Part shown: positions 1 through 6,788 of the stretch, piece after piece
Position numbering within the stretch: position 1 is the first letter of the stretch
Layout of the letters: each line of letters opens with the position of its first letter
Origin: Bacillota bacterium
GTDB lineage: Bacteria > Bacillota > Clostridia > Christensenellales > Aristaeellaceae
Direction of reading: 5' to 3'
Assembly: GCA_023413135.1 (NCBI GenBank)
Contig: JAEZQK010000068.1
Coordinates: forward strand, 1-31,209
DNA length: 31,209 bases
Position numbers and translations under genes: made by a program
The notes under the pieces: model-generated
What the model was told of the DNA's origin: nothing
The model's input: only the letters and a program-made list of their open reading frames with translations
Database searches by the model: none

Positions 1-67
1 GCTCTGCTCCGCCCGATGAGAAAAATTACCTACCGCGCGGGCGGAGCAGAGCCCCGCCCCTACGGCG
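1..67. repeat. Two inverted copies of a short dispersed hairpin repeat
   Basis: A perfect 15-base inverted repeat lies at 1-15 (GCTCTGCTCCGCCCG) and 38-52. Bases 33-67, read on the minus strand, form a complete copy of a small element seen again at 17112-17144 and 17209-17245: GTAGGGGCG, a short hairpin core, then CGCCCGCG. Bases 1-15 match the core and right part of a further copy in plus orientation, whose left part would lie before the window. This is non-coding and probably the tail of a repeat cluster between genes. Confidence 0.7.
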
Positions 68-161
68 TTGTTTGTTTATTGGCCTCTCTGCTGTGGATTA
101 TGCAACTCGTTGCTTCTGTAGTTGGAAGACCACTTGCTTTATTTTGCAAAAGCAGGCCTTC

Positions 162-190
162 TTGCCAGGACGCCCGCTTTCTGTTATAGT
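162..190 (+). promoter_or_regulatory. Sigma-A-type promoter of the Eis-like gene
   Basis: TTGCCA at 162-167 and TATAGT at 185-190 are separated by exactly 17 bases, which puts transcription start near 197. This lies downstream of the longest possible reading-frame start at 72 and so favours the ATG at 231 for the gene that follows. Confidence 0.6.
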
Positions 191-230
191 GAAGGAAATT
201 CCTATAGTAAAACACAAAGGATGGATGTAT

Positions 231-1490
231 ATGATCGTCCGAAAAATCAGGGAAGCAGAGCTGCTGGAATCCCACCGCATATCCGCCCTAAGCTTTCATT
301 GGTCCCTGGACGCCCAGGGGAAAAGTCCGGAAGAATATGCCAAGGCGGTACGGGAAAATCCCCACTCCAAGGGGGATGCCGCCGTCACCGATATCTGGGC
401 CGCTTTCACCGACGAAAATGAAATGATGTCCAGCATCTGCGTCCTGCCATATCAGGTGGCGTTTGACGGCCATCAGGCATCCATGGCGGGTATCGGCGGG
501 GTATGCACCTATCCCCAGCACCGGCGCAAAGGAGCGGTCAAGGCCATATTCTCCCATTTCCTCTCGGAGCTTCACGAAAAAGGGGTCCTCTTCTCCTACC
601 TTTACCCTTTCAGCGAGCAGTTTTATGGTAGCTTCGGCTACCACCGCTCCTGCGCCAGTAATTTATGGGATTTCGACCTGAAAACCATCCCCGACCAAAA
701 ATGGCCCGGCACCTTCCACCTCTACCGGCCCGGCGAAACATTTGAGGATTTCAAAACCGCCTACCAGGCCTTTGCCCCCAAATGGAACATGATGGTCGAG
801 CGCGATGACCTGGACTGGAACGTGGTGAAAAACGCCGATCCATTCAAAGGCGAAAGCCATGCCCTTTTATACATGGATGAAACGGGCAAGCCCGCCGGAT
901 ATTTTGTCTTTGAAAAAAGGACCGGCGACAAGGGTCGCAGGGTTTTGAACTGCAAGGAAGTAGTCTTCGATAGCTTTTCCACCTTGAAAGCATTGATGGC
1001 CTTTGCCAAAACGTTTTCCGCCGACTATGAGGGCATTTCCTTCTCCATGCCCTCCTCCCTGAACCTGAATCACTTCTGCCTGGACCACCCCCAGTCGGAA
1101 ACCACCCGGCAGGTCGAAATGAACGGCATGGCCCGCGTAGTCCATGTGCTGGAAGTGCTGCGCCTTGCCAAATACCAGGGCAGCGGAAACATTGCGCTTT
1201 ACCTGCACGACGATTTTCTGCTTAAGAACAACGGTCTCTATCGCATCGCTTTTGAAAATGATAGGGCGAAAGAGATCGCGTTTACTCCCCTGTCCCCCGC
1301 TCCCTTCGGACAGGCGGCTGTGCATGGAGCGGATATAGAAATGACCGTTAATGTATTCTCCGCCGCCATTCTGGGTAATTACAGCGCGGCCGATTTTGAA
1401 TACATGGATGGCGTCAAAATATATGCCAAGCAAGAAATGGCAAGACGGGTGTTTTACGCAAAGCCCTGCTGGATCAACAACTACTTCTAA
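231..1490 (+). CDS. Eis-like GNAT N-acetyltransferase
   Basis: Predicted cytosolic acetyltransferase of the Eis family (tandem GNAT folds followed by an SCP2-like domain), 419 residues, close to the 400-420 usual for the family. The acetyl-CoA loop is visible at residues 90-101 (GVCTYPQHRRKG), followed by the family segment FYGSFGYHRS at 131-140. In M. tuberculosis Eis the corresponding tyrosine is the general acid and the C-terminal carboxylate of a final Phe is the base. This protein has Y132 and also ends in Phe, so it looks active. Family members acetylate aminoglycosides or lysines; the substrate here is unknown. The frame is open from 72, but ATG 231 has AAAGGA at 216-221 nine bases upstream and lies just after the promoter at 162-190; ATG 225 is an alternative. 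Single-gene unit closed by a terminator. Confidence 0.85.
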   Translation: MIVRKIREAELLESHRISALSFHWSLDAQGKSPEEYAKAVRENPHSKGDAAVTDIWAAFTDENEMMSSICVLPYQVAFDGHQASMAGIGGVCTYPQHRRKGAVKAIFSHFLSELHEKGVLFSYLYPFSEQFYGSFGYHRSCASNLWDFDLKTIPDQKWPGTFHLYRPGETFEDFKTAYQAFAPKWNMMVERDDLDWNVVKNADPFKGESHALLYMDETGKPAGYFVFEKRTGDKGRRVLNCKEVVFDSFSTLKALMAFAKTFSADYEGISFSMPSSLNLNHFCLDHPQSETTRQVEMNGMARVVHVLEVLRLAKYQGSGNIALYLHDDFLLKNNGLYRIAFENDRAKEIAFTPLSPAPFGQAAVHGADIEMTVNVFSAAILGNYSAADFEYMDGVKIYAKQEMARRVFYAKPCWINNYF

Positions 1491-1507
1491 ACAGCCTATT
1501 CTTCACG

Positions 1508-1537
1508 GGAGCGCGTCAAAAGATGCGCTCCTTTTTT
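1508..1537 (+). terminator. Rho-independent terminator of the Eis-like gene
   Basis: Seven-base stem GGAGCGC (1508-1514) and GCGCTCC (1525-1531), a ten-base loop and then six T residues. It lies 18 bases after the stop codon and isolates the Eis-like gene from the spoIIA operon. Confidence 0.85.
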
Positions 1538-1586
1538 ATTTGTCGAACGATTGGCACATATCCTGCATAAACACCTATTTTTCGAG

Positions 1587-1616
1587 GCAGGATAGTGAGT
1601 GTACACAGGCAAATAC
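1587..1616 (+). promoter_or_regulatory. SigH-like promoter of the spoIIA operon
   Basis: GCAGGATAG (1587-1595) resembles the SigH -35 pattern RnAGGAwww and GGCAAATAC (1608-1616) resembles the -10 pattern RnnGAATww, with a 12-base spacer. The -10 differs by A for G at the fourth position. B. subtilis spoIIA is transcribed by SigH RNA polymerase, so a site here, about 30 bases before the spoIIAA start, is expected. The assignment is by eye. Confidence 0.5.
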
Positions 1617-1644
1617 AGCTTACAGCAAATGAGGGGGGACAAGC

Positions 1645-1956
1645 ATGCTCAATCACGCCAAACAGCGGGATAGACTGACGGTAGCCCTAAACGGCGAATT
1701 GGACCATTGCAGCGCAGTGAGTATTCGCCGCGAGCTGGATGAACTCATATCCGATCCCGCGGTGCGCCATCTGATGCTGGACATGGCGGACCTGAAATTT
1801 ATGGACTCATCAGGCATAGGCGTCATCCTGGGCCGGTACCGCATCCTGGCGGCCCGGGGCGGCAGCGTGTGGGTCAGGAACATGAACCCGCAAATCAACC
1901 GCATCTTTCAATTGTCCGGCATGGCGCAGATCATACATGTGGCAAGGCAGGAATAG
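1645..1956 (+). CDS. spoIIAA: Anti-sigma-F factor antagonist SpoIIAA
   Basis: STAS-domain protein of 103 residues that, when dephosphorylated by SpoIIE, binds SpoIIAB and frees sigma-F in the forespore. The segment FMDSSGIGV (residues 52-60) holds the phosphorylation site, S56 being the likely equivalent of B. subtilis Ser58. The hydrophobic strand before it and the C-terminal helix are typical. The start at 1645 has a very strong GAGGGGGG at 1631-1638. First gene of a three-gene operon, with spoIIAB starting 11 bases after its stop. SpoIIE, its phosphatase, is not in the window. Confidence 0.95.
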   Translation: MLNHAKQRDRLTVALNGELDHCSAVSIRRELDELISDPAVRHLMLDMADLKFMDSSGIGVILGRYRILAARGGSVWVRNMNPQINRIFQLSGMAQIIHVARQE

Positions 1957-1967
1957 GAGGCATAATC

Positions 1968-2408
1968 ATGAACGGCAGGAATCATATGCAGCTATCCTTT
2001 TTAGGTTGCCCGGAGAACGAATCCTTCGCCCGCGTGGTGATCGCCGCTTTTGCCGTACAGCTAAGCCCCACGGTATCGGAGATCGCCGACATCAAAACAG
2101 CCGTCAGCGAAGCGGTGACCAATGCCATCATCCATGGCTATGAGGGCACCCAGGGTATCGTGACCATGAGCGCCTCCTACACGCCCGGCGGAGTATTGAC
2201 GGTGGAGATATCCGACAAGGGCAAAGGCATTGCCGATGTGGCCCAGGCAATGCAGCCATTTTACACCTCCCACCCGGAGCAGGAGCGTTCCGGTATGGGC
2301 TTTGCCGTGATGCAGACGTTTATGGACGATGTGGAAGTGACCTCCACCCTGGGGCTGGGCACGGTGGTGCGCATGCGCAAGACTATCGCGGCAGCCCGTC
2401 ATGAATGA
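1968..2408 (+). CDS. spoIIAB: Anti-sigma-F factor, serine kinase SpoIIAB
   Basis: GHKL-fold kinase of 146 residues that holds sigma-F inactive and phosphorylates SpoIIAA. Visible are the N-box (SEAVTNAIIHGYE), the G1 box (ISDKGKGIAD) and the glycine-rich ATP lid (GMGFAVMQTF). The frame is open from 1869, inside spoIIAA, but the ATG at 1968 has TAGGAGG at 1954-1960 and gives the usual length, so it is chosen. Its last eight bases overlap the sigF start, implying translational coupling that keeps anti-sigma and sigma in balance. Confidence 0.95.
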   Translation: MNGRNHMQLSFLGCPENESFARVVIAAFAVQLSPTVSEIADIKTAVSEAVTNAIIHGYEGTQGIVTMSASYTPGGVLTVEISDKGKGIADVAQAMQPFYTSHPEQERSGMGFAVMQTFMDDVEVTSTLGLGTVVRMRKTIAAARHE

Positions 2409-3141
2409 GGCCATGAACGGTTACGAGCAGGCAGACAGCCAGGAACTGATTGCCCGCGCCCAGGAAGAGGATAAGGAGGCGCTGGAGGAAATGGTGCGCC
2501 GCAATCTTCCTCTGGTGCGCTGTGTTTTGAAGCGCTTTTCCGCCTGGGGCCGGGACAGTGAGGAGCTGTACCAACAGGGTTGCATGGGACTGGTAAAAGC
2601 CATCCAGCGGTTTGATCTACATGCGGGCGTCCAGTTCTCCACCTATGCCGTGCCCATGATCTTGGGGGAACTGCGCAGGTACCTCCGGGATGACAGCCCG
2701 GTGCATGTGGCCAGGACGGACAGAGAGCGGGCCACTTTGGCCAGGAAGACCATCCGTATTCTGCGCCAGGCGTTAGGCAGGGAACCCACGTTGCCGGAAG
2801 TTGCAAAGGCCATGCGCATGCCCGCCGCGGAGCTGGTACTGCTGATGGAAACCGGGAAACAGCCCGTATCATTGGACAGTTCCCCCAGCGCCGACCAGCG
2901 CTTGTCCTGGGGGGAAATATTGCGCGATCCTCGCAGCGAAGCCTGGATGGAGCGGATGTTCTTGCGCGATCTGATCTCCCGCCTGCCCAAAACGGAGCAG
3001 TGGCTGTTGTATTTGCGCTACGCCGCGGAAAAAACGCAGGCGGAAACGGCGGAGCTATTGCACATGACCCAGGTACAAATCTCCCGTCTGGAGGCACGAA
3101 TCCGGGTGACACTCAGGGAACAATGGAACGAAACTGGGTAA
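2401..3141 (+). CDS. sigF: RNA polymerase sigma-F factor (SpoIIAC)
   Basis: Sigma-70 family factor of 246 residues controlling early forespore genes. Region 2 is seen in YQQGCMGLVKAIQRFD and the following FSTYAVPMILGELRRYLRD segment, region 3 around EPTLPEVAKAMRM, and the region 4 helix-turn-helix in KTQAETAELLHMTQVQISRLE. No clear Shine-Dalgarno sequence precedes the ATG at 2401, but it overlaps the spoIIAB stop (ATGAATGA), so coupled re-initiation is likely; ATG 2413 is an alternative. There is no dacF before and no spoVA set after it in this window. The operon ends at a palindrome shared with a convergent gene. Confidence 0.95.
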   Translation: MNEAMNGYEQADSQELIARAQEEDKEALEEMVRRNLPLVRCVLKRFSAWGRDSEELYQQGCMGLVKAIQRFDLHAGVQFSTYAVPMILGELRRYLRDDSPVHVARTDRERATLARKTIRILRQALGREPTLPEVAKAMRMPAAELVLLMETGKQPVSLDSSPSADQRLSWGEILRDPRSEAWMERMFLRDLISRLPKTEQWLLYLRYAAEKTQAETAELLHMTQVQISRLEARIRVTLREQWNETG

Positions 3142-3161
3142 AAGCTGTTAATAACAGCTTT
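3141..3161. terminator. Palindrome between convergent sigF and the NUDIX gene
   Basis: AAAGCTGTTA (3141-3150) and TAACAGCTTT (3152-3161) form a perfect inverted repeat spanning both stop codons. As RNA it would be a seven-base stem with a TTAATAA loop on either strand. It has no proper T-tract, so it may be a weak bidirectional terminator or simply a mRNA 3' end stabiliser. Confidence 0.4.
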
Positions 3162-3621
3162 CATGGATGGACCCCAGGTACAGGGGAACCGATGACGCCA
3201 ATATTTCCGAAAAGTGATTACGAATGGGCTTTGGCCGCAGGTCGATGTAAGGAATTTCATCGATGCCGACCCATTGAATTTCATCCTGTTGAAAATCCGT
3301 TTCAGTAGGTTCCAATACAATATTATTTGCCAATTCAGCCAGGAAAATGTGATGCACTCGGTGCGTATAATCAAAATACTTCTCCCGAAGCATCTGATCA
3401 TCATAGATCTCCTCGCACAGGGCCGCAAAGCGTTTGATTTTCACCAGCCGGCCCGTTTCCTCCAGGCACTCGCGCACTACTGCTTCTTCCATTGTTTCAA
3501 ATTGCCGCTGGCCACCGCCCGGCAAGTCATAATAGATACTGCCTGAATGCCCTGTGCATCTGTTCAGCAACACCTTTCCCTCATGAACAATGATTGCTTT
3601 GGCCGCGTTCCTGATTGCCAC
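3148..3621 (-). CDS. NUDIX hydrolase
   Basis: Cytosolic pyrophosphohydrolase of 157 residues; members cleave nucleoside diphosphates linked to another moiety. The NUDIX box is complete at residues 36-58 from the chosen start (G36, E42, R50-E51, E54-E55, G57), so metal binding and catalysis should be intact. The frame extends to an ATG at 3669, but that codon overlaps a good -10 element and has no ribosome site. The GTG at 3619-3621 is preceded by GGGGAGGAG and starts right at the first NUDIX strand, so it is preferred. Convergent with sigF. The substrate cannot be deduced. Confidence 0.88.
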   Translation of the reverse strand: MAIRNAAKAIIVHEGKVLLNRCTGHSGSIYYDLPGGGQRQFETMEEAVVRECLEETGRLVKIKRFAALCEEIYDDQMLREKYFDYTHRVHHIFLAELANNIVLEPTETDFQQDEIQWVGIDEIPYIDLRPKPIRNHFSEILASSVPLYLGSIHESCY

Positions 3622-3667
3622 ACTTCTCCTCCCCTTTCCTGCCTTCTTTCTGAATCTTGCAGAAGGC

Positions 3668-3696
3668 ATTGTATCATGTCAGTTCTATTGTTTCAA
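3668..3696 (-). promoter_or_regulatory. Promoter of the NUDIX gene
   Basis: On the minus strand TTGAAA (3696-3691) and TACAAT (3673-3668) are separated by 17 bases. Transcription would start near 3661, downstream of the ATG at 3669, which supports the internal GTG start at 3621. Confidence 0.65.
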
Positions 3697-3845
3697 CACA
3701 GCACTTCTTCATATCTTAGGATGGACCCTTTATATTCGCATGATCCCATCCGGAAACATTTATATAGCATCATAACGAATGCTTTCGATTGACGAAGCTC
3801 CTGGAACAACGCAGGCTAAGCTCAAGGAAACGTAAGGAAAAACAC

Positions 3846-4032
3846 TTTCGTTTGGTTTCGATATTTTCTGTTTCGCACGCCAAAAACATCATATATCATA
3901 AAACATATCATGTTTTATATAAAAAATTTACCATGAATCTAAATTCAAAAATAATTTTTTGAGGATTATGCACATCCTCCATTTTCTATTTGTATATAGC
4001 ACTTTTCGAAAACGAAAGAAACAAAACGAAAG
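3846..4032. promoter_or_regulatory. Probable operator region of the sugar operon
   Basis: This gene-free stretch holds two clusters of a five-base box. TTTCG occurs at 3846-3850, 3856-3860 and 3871-3875; its complement CGAAA occurs at 4007-4011, 4013-4017 and 4027-4031. The second cluster includes two identical AACGAAAG octamers (4011-4018 and 4025-4032). Between them are a perfect palindrome, ATAAAACAT-ATC-ATGTTTTAT (3898-3918), and the smaller inverted repeat GAGGAT/ATCCTC (3961-3966, 3974-3979). Repeated TTTCG-like boxes are typical of DeoR-family operators and a DeoR gene is in the operon. The pairing of this regulator with these boxes is an inference. Confidence 0.45.
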
Positions 4033-4047
4033 GCAGAATTTGTACCA

Positions 4048-4076
4048 TTGACACAAAAAAACCATTGATGTACTAT
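4048..4076 (+). promoter_or_regulatory. Sigma-A-type promoter of the ten-gene sugar operon
   Basis: A perfect TTGACA at 4048-4053, a 17-base spacer and TACTAT at 4071-4076 predict transcription start near 4083 and a leader of about 47 bases. The CGAAA box cluster ends 15 bases before the -35, a position suited to repressor action. Confidence 0.7.
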
Positions 4077-4129
4077 CACGGCAGAAGGCGTCAGCAACGT
4101 TCGTCCACAATTAAAAAGGAGGAAAGCAA

Positions 4130-5116
4130 ATGAAAAGACTGTCGTTCGCGTTGTCTCTGGTTCTGCTCCTCACCCTGTGCACCACGGCTCTGGCAGCTCC
4201 ACTGGTGATTGCCAACACGCCCAAATGTGTGGGCATTGCCTGGTGGGACCGGATGGAAGTAGGCAATAAGCGCTTCAGTGAAGCAACCGGTGCGGAAGTG
4301 TACCAGGTTGGCCCTGCCGGCGCCTCTGACCCCGCGGTGCAGCTGGCTACCGTGGAGGATGCCATTGCTTCCGGTGTGAACGCCATCACCGTTATTCCCT
4401 CCTCCCCAGAAACGCTGGAACCAGCTTTGAAAAAAGCAATGGATCAGGGAATTGTCGTCATCAGCCACGAGGCAGCTATGATGACAAACATCCACTACGA
4501 CATTGAAGCCTTTGACAACTATGCCTACGGCGCCCATATGATGGATGTGCTCGCGGCGGAGATGGGCGGCAAGGGCGGCTATTGCATCATGGTTGGTGCG
4601 CTGACCATGACCTCCCACCAGCAATGGGCGGAAGGTGCCATTAAGCGCCAGGAAGAAGCCTACCCCGACATGTACCAGGTGTGCGAGCGCGTGGAATCCG
4701 CCGCCCAGGGCGGCAGCCAGGAAGGTTCCTATCTGGTTGCCAAGGAAGTCATCGCCTCCTATCCTGACGTGAAGGGCTTCATCGGCTGTGACATGATCAA
4801 TCCTCCGGGAATCGCCATGGCGGTGGAAGAAGCCGGCAAGGCGGGCACAATCGCAGTAACGGGAACCTGCCTGGTCTCCGTGTCCCGTGAGTATCTGGAA
4901 AAGGGCACCATCAAGACCATCAGCTTCTGGGATCCCGCCGATGCCGGTCAAGCCATGTGCGCTTTGGCCCAAAAGGTCATCGCCGGCGAAGCCATTGAAA
5001 ACGGGCTGAACCTTGGTGTCCCCGGCTTTGAAAACTGCACCGTGGAAGGCAAGATCATCACAGGTTCCGCCTGGGTGGACGTAACTGTAGCAAACATGGC
5101 TGATTACGACTTCTAA
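4130..5116 (+). CDS. LsrB/RbsB-type periplasmic-fold sugar-binding protein
   Basis: Extracellular substrate-binding protein, 328 residues, for the ABC importer encoded next to it. Residues 1-22 form a signal peptide (Lys-Arg, hydrophobic core, ALA). The body aligns by eye with the LsrB/RhaS branch: TPKCVGIAWW near the N-terminus (LsrB has IPKLVGVGFF), a QQW segment in the hinge part, a GTIKTISFWD segment and the C-terminal YDF. The lysine of PK that contacts AI-2 in LsrB is kept, but the LsrB Asp-Gln pair before NQW is Ser-His here, so AI-2 is an unlikely ligand. C17 is preceded by L-T-L, a poor lipobox, which is odd for a Gram-positive binding protein. Start 4130 has AAGGAGG at 4116-4122. 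First gene of the operon. Confidence 0.88.
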   Translation: MKRLSFALSLVLLLTLCTTALAAPLVIANTPKCVGIAWWDRMEVGNKRFSEATGAEVYQVGPAGASDPAVQLATVEDAIASGVNAITVIPSSPETLEPALKKAMDQGIVVISHEAAMMTNIHYDIEAFDNYAYGAHMMDVLAAEMGGKGGYCIMVGALTMTSHQQWAEGAIKRQEEAYPDMYQVCERVESAAQGGSQEGSYLVAKEVIASYPDVKGFIGCDMINPPGIAMAVEEAGKAGTIAVTGTCLVSVSREYLEKGTIKTISFWDPADAGQAMCALAQKVIAGEAIENGLNLGVPGFENCTVEGKIITGSAWVDVTVANMADYDF

Positions 5117-5117
5117 G

Positions 5118-5137
5118 CATACTTGCTTCATACTTGC
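5118..5137 (+). repeat. Short direct repeat after the binding-protein gene
   Basis: CATACTTGC occurs at 5118-5126 and 5129-5137, a period of 11 bases, directly after the stop codon. No function is evident. Confidence 0.4.
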
Positions 5138-5154
5138 CGCGTGAAGGGAAAAAG

Positions 5155-5193
5155 TGCGCAGGATACGGAGGGCTCCCTTCCGTATCCTGCGCA
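5155..5193 (+). promoter_or_regulatory. Strong intercistronic hairpin
   Basis: TGCGCAGGATACGG (5155-5168) pairs perfectly with CCGTATCCTGCGCA (5180-5193), leaving an 11-base loop. No T-tract follows. It sits in the only long gap of the operon core, between the binding protein and the ATPase. In many importer operons such a structure protects the upstream message from 3' decay and lets the binding protein be made in excess. Partial termination is also possible. Confidence 0.6.
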
Positions 5194-5258
5194 TCCTTTC
5201 ATAGCATAGCCGGGCACGCATAAATGTCACAGGAACCACTCATGACAGAGGTGAAAGC

Positions 5259-6788
5259 GTGAGCAGTATTGTTTCTATCCGGAACATGTACAAGTCCTTT
5301 TTCGGCGTTATTGCGATGGACGGCATGAACTTCACAGTCAATGCGGGGGAAGTGCGCTGCCTGGTGGGGGAAAATGGCTGTGGAAAATCTTCCATGATCA
5401 AGGTGATCTCAGGATTTTACACGTATGATCAGGGAGAAATGTTCATCAACCAAAAGCCTTACAGAAAAATCAGTCCCTCGGATTCCATCGCAGAAGGGAT
5501 ACAGGTCATCTATCAGGATTTTTCCCTCTTTCCCAATATGACAATCGCGGAAAATATCATGATGTACGACTCCGTGGGTTCCAAGCGCGTATTTGTCCGC
5601 TGGAAGGACATGTATGACCGTGCGGAGAAGACACTTGCAAAAATCAATTTCCATATCGATCCGGCCAAATACGTTTATCAATTGAGTGTGGCGGAAATGC
5701 AGATGGTAGCCATATGCCGCGCCATCGTGCAGGAAACAAAGCTGATCATCATGGATGAACCCACCACGGCACTGACCACCAATGAAGTGGAAAAGCTGTT
5801 TGAGGTCGTCAAGGAGCTGAAGAATCACGGCGTGGCGGTGCTGTTCGTGAGCCATAAGCTGGATGAGATTTTGCAGATATGCGATTCCGTTACCGTAATG
5901 CGCAATGGGAAAAACGTATTTGAATCAACGCCGGAAGATCCAAAGCCCACCAAGGAAGATCTGATCTTCCACATGACTGGCAAAAGGTTTGAGCAAGGCT
6001 CCTTTGAATTTATACCCACGCCCGGTACCCTTCCCCTATTGGAGATCAAGGCGCTCACCAAGCAAAACGCATTCCAGTGCGTCAGCTTTTCCTTGTTCGG
6101 CGGGGAGATTCTGGGGATTGCGGGGCTTTTGGGCTGCGGCCGGCAGGAACTGGCGGAGGTCCTCTTCGGCATAGATACCCCGCAAAGCGGCACGATCCTG
6201 ATCGACGGCAAGGACGTGGGTGTTTTTCATTCGGTGCAGGATGCATTGCGCCATCAAATTGCCTACGTCCCGGAGGACAGGCTTTTAAAAGGCCTGCATC
6301 TGGAACAAAGCATATCCAGAAACGCCATTTCCCGCATTATCGGCCAATTGGTAAACAAGCGCAGATTCTTGGACCGCAAGCTGGTGGAGGACACCAAAAA
6401 GAAAGTATTGTCCTCCGTTCACATTGCGGGCATGCGTCCCGAAAACCCGGTAAAATCCCTATCCGGCGGCAATCAGCAAAAGGTCGGCCTGGTAAAATGG
6501 CTCGCTTCCAAGCCCCGTATCCTGATCCTCAACTGTCCCACGGTAGGCGTGGACGTAGGCGCGAAGGATGAAATACATACCATCATCAAAGGGCTGGCGG
6601 CCCAGGGCATCGGCGTGATCGTCATCTCCGACGATATCCCCGAGGTGATGCAGCTGTGCAACCGCGTGCTGGTGATGCGCAACGGCCATATCTCCGATGA
6701 GGTGCATATCAAGGATACCACCATGGAAGCGCTGGAATCTCTCCTGGCGGAGGAAGAAGGGGCGGAACGGGTGGTGATCAGATGCTGA
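5259..6788 (+). CDS. Sugar ABC transporter double ATPase (RbsA/LsrA type)
   Basis: Cytosolic subunit of 509 residues with two fused nucleotide-binding domains energising the two permeases. NBD1 looks complete: Walker A GENGCGKSS (37-45), signature-like LSVAEMQMV (142-150), Walker B with D166-E167. NBD2 has a Walker A lacking the lysine (LLGCGRQE), common in RbsA-type proteins, and a good signature LSGGNQQKV (401-409). Its Walker B reads LILNCPTVGVD, with N425 and C426 replacing the usual Asp-Glu, so NBD2 should not hydrolyse ATP. Start is GTG 5259 with AGAGGTG upstream; the resulting N-terminus fits the family. Overlaps the next gene by seven bases. Confidence 0.93.
   Translation: MSSIVSIRNMYKSFFGVIAMDGMNFTVNAGEVRCLVGENGCGKSSMIKVISGFYTYDQGEMFINQKPYRKISPSDSIAEGIQVIYQDFSLFPNMTIAENIMMYDSVGSKRVFVRWKDMYDRAEKTLAKINFHIDPAKYVYQLSVAEMQMVAICRAIVQETKLIIMDEPTTALTTNEVEKLFEVVKELKNHGVAVLFVSHKLDEILQICDSVTVMRNGKNVFESTPEDPKPTKEDLIFHMTGKRFEQGSFEFIPTPGTLPLLEIKALTKQNAFQCVSFSLFGGEILGIAGLLGCGRQELAEVLFGIDTPQSGTILIDGKDVGVFHSVQDALRHQIAYVPEDRLLKGLHLEQSISRNAISRIIGQLVNKRRFLDRKLVEDTKKKVLSSVHIAGMRPENPVKSLSGGNQQKVGLVKWLASKPRILILNCPTVGVDVGAKDEIHTIIKGLAAQGIGVIVISDDIPEVMQLCNRVLVMRNGHISDEVHIKDTTMEALESLLAEEEGAERVVIRC

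Noticed and set aside
3880..3960. AT-rich stretch as a possible replication or unwinding element
   Set aside because: It is short, has no DnaA-box pattern that I could see, and is explained by the control region of the sugar operon.
4091..5239. Long minus-strand frame (382 codons) opposite the sugar-binding protein gene
   Set aside because: It resembles no family, is rich in His and Gly as expected of an antisense shadow of GC-rich coding DNA, and the plus-strand gene is well supported.
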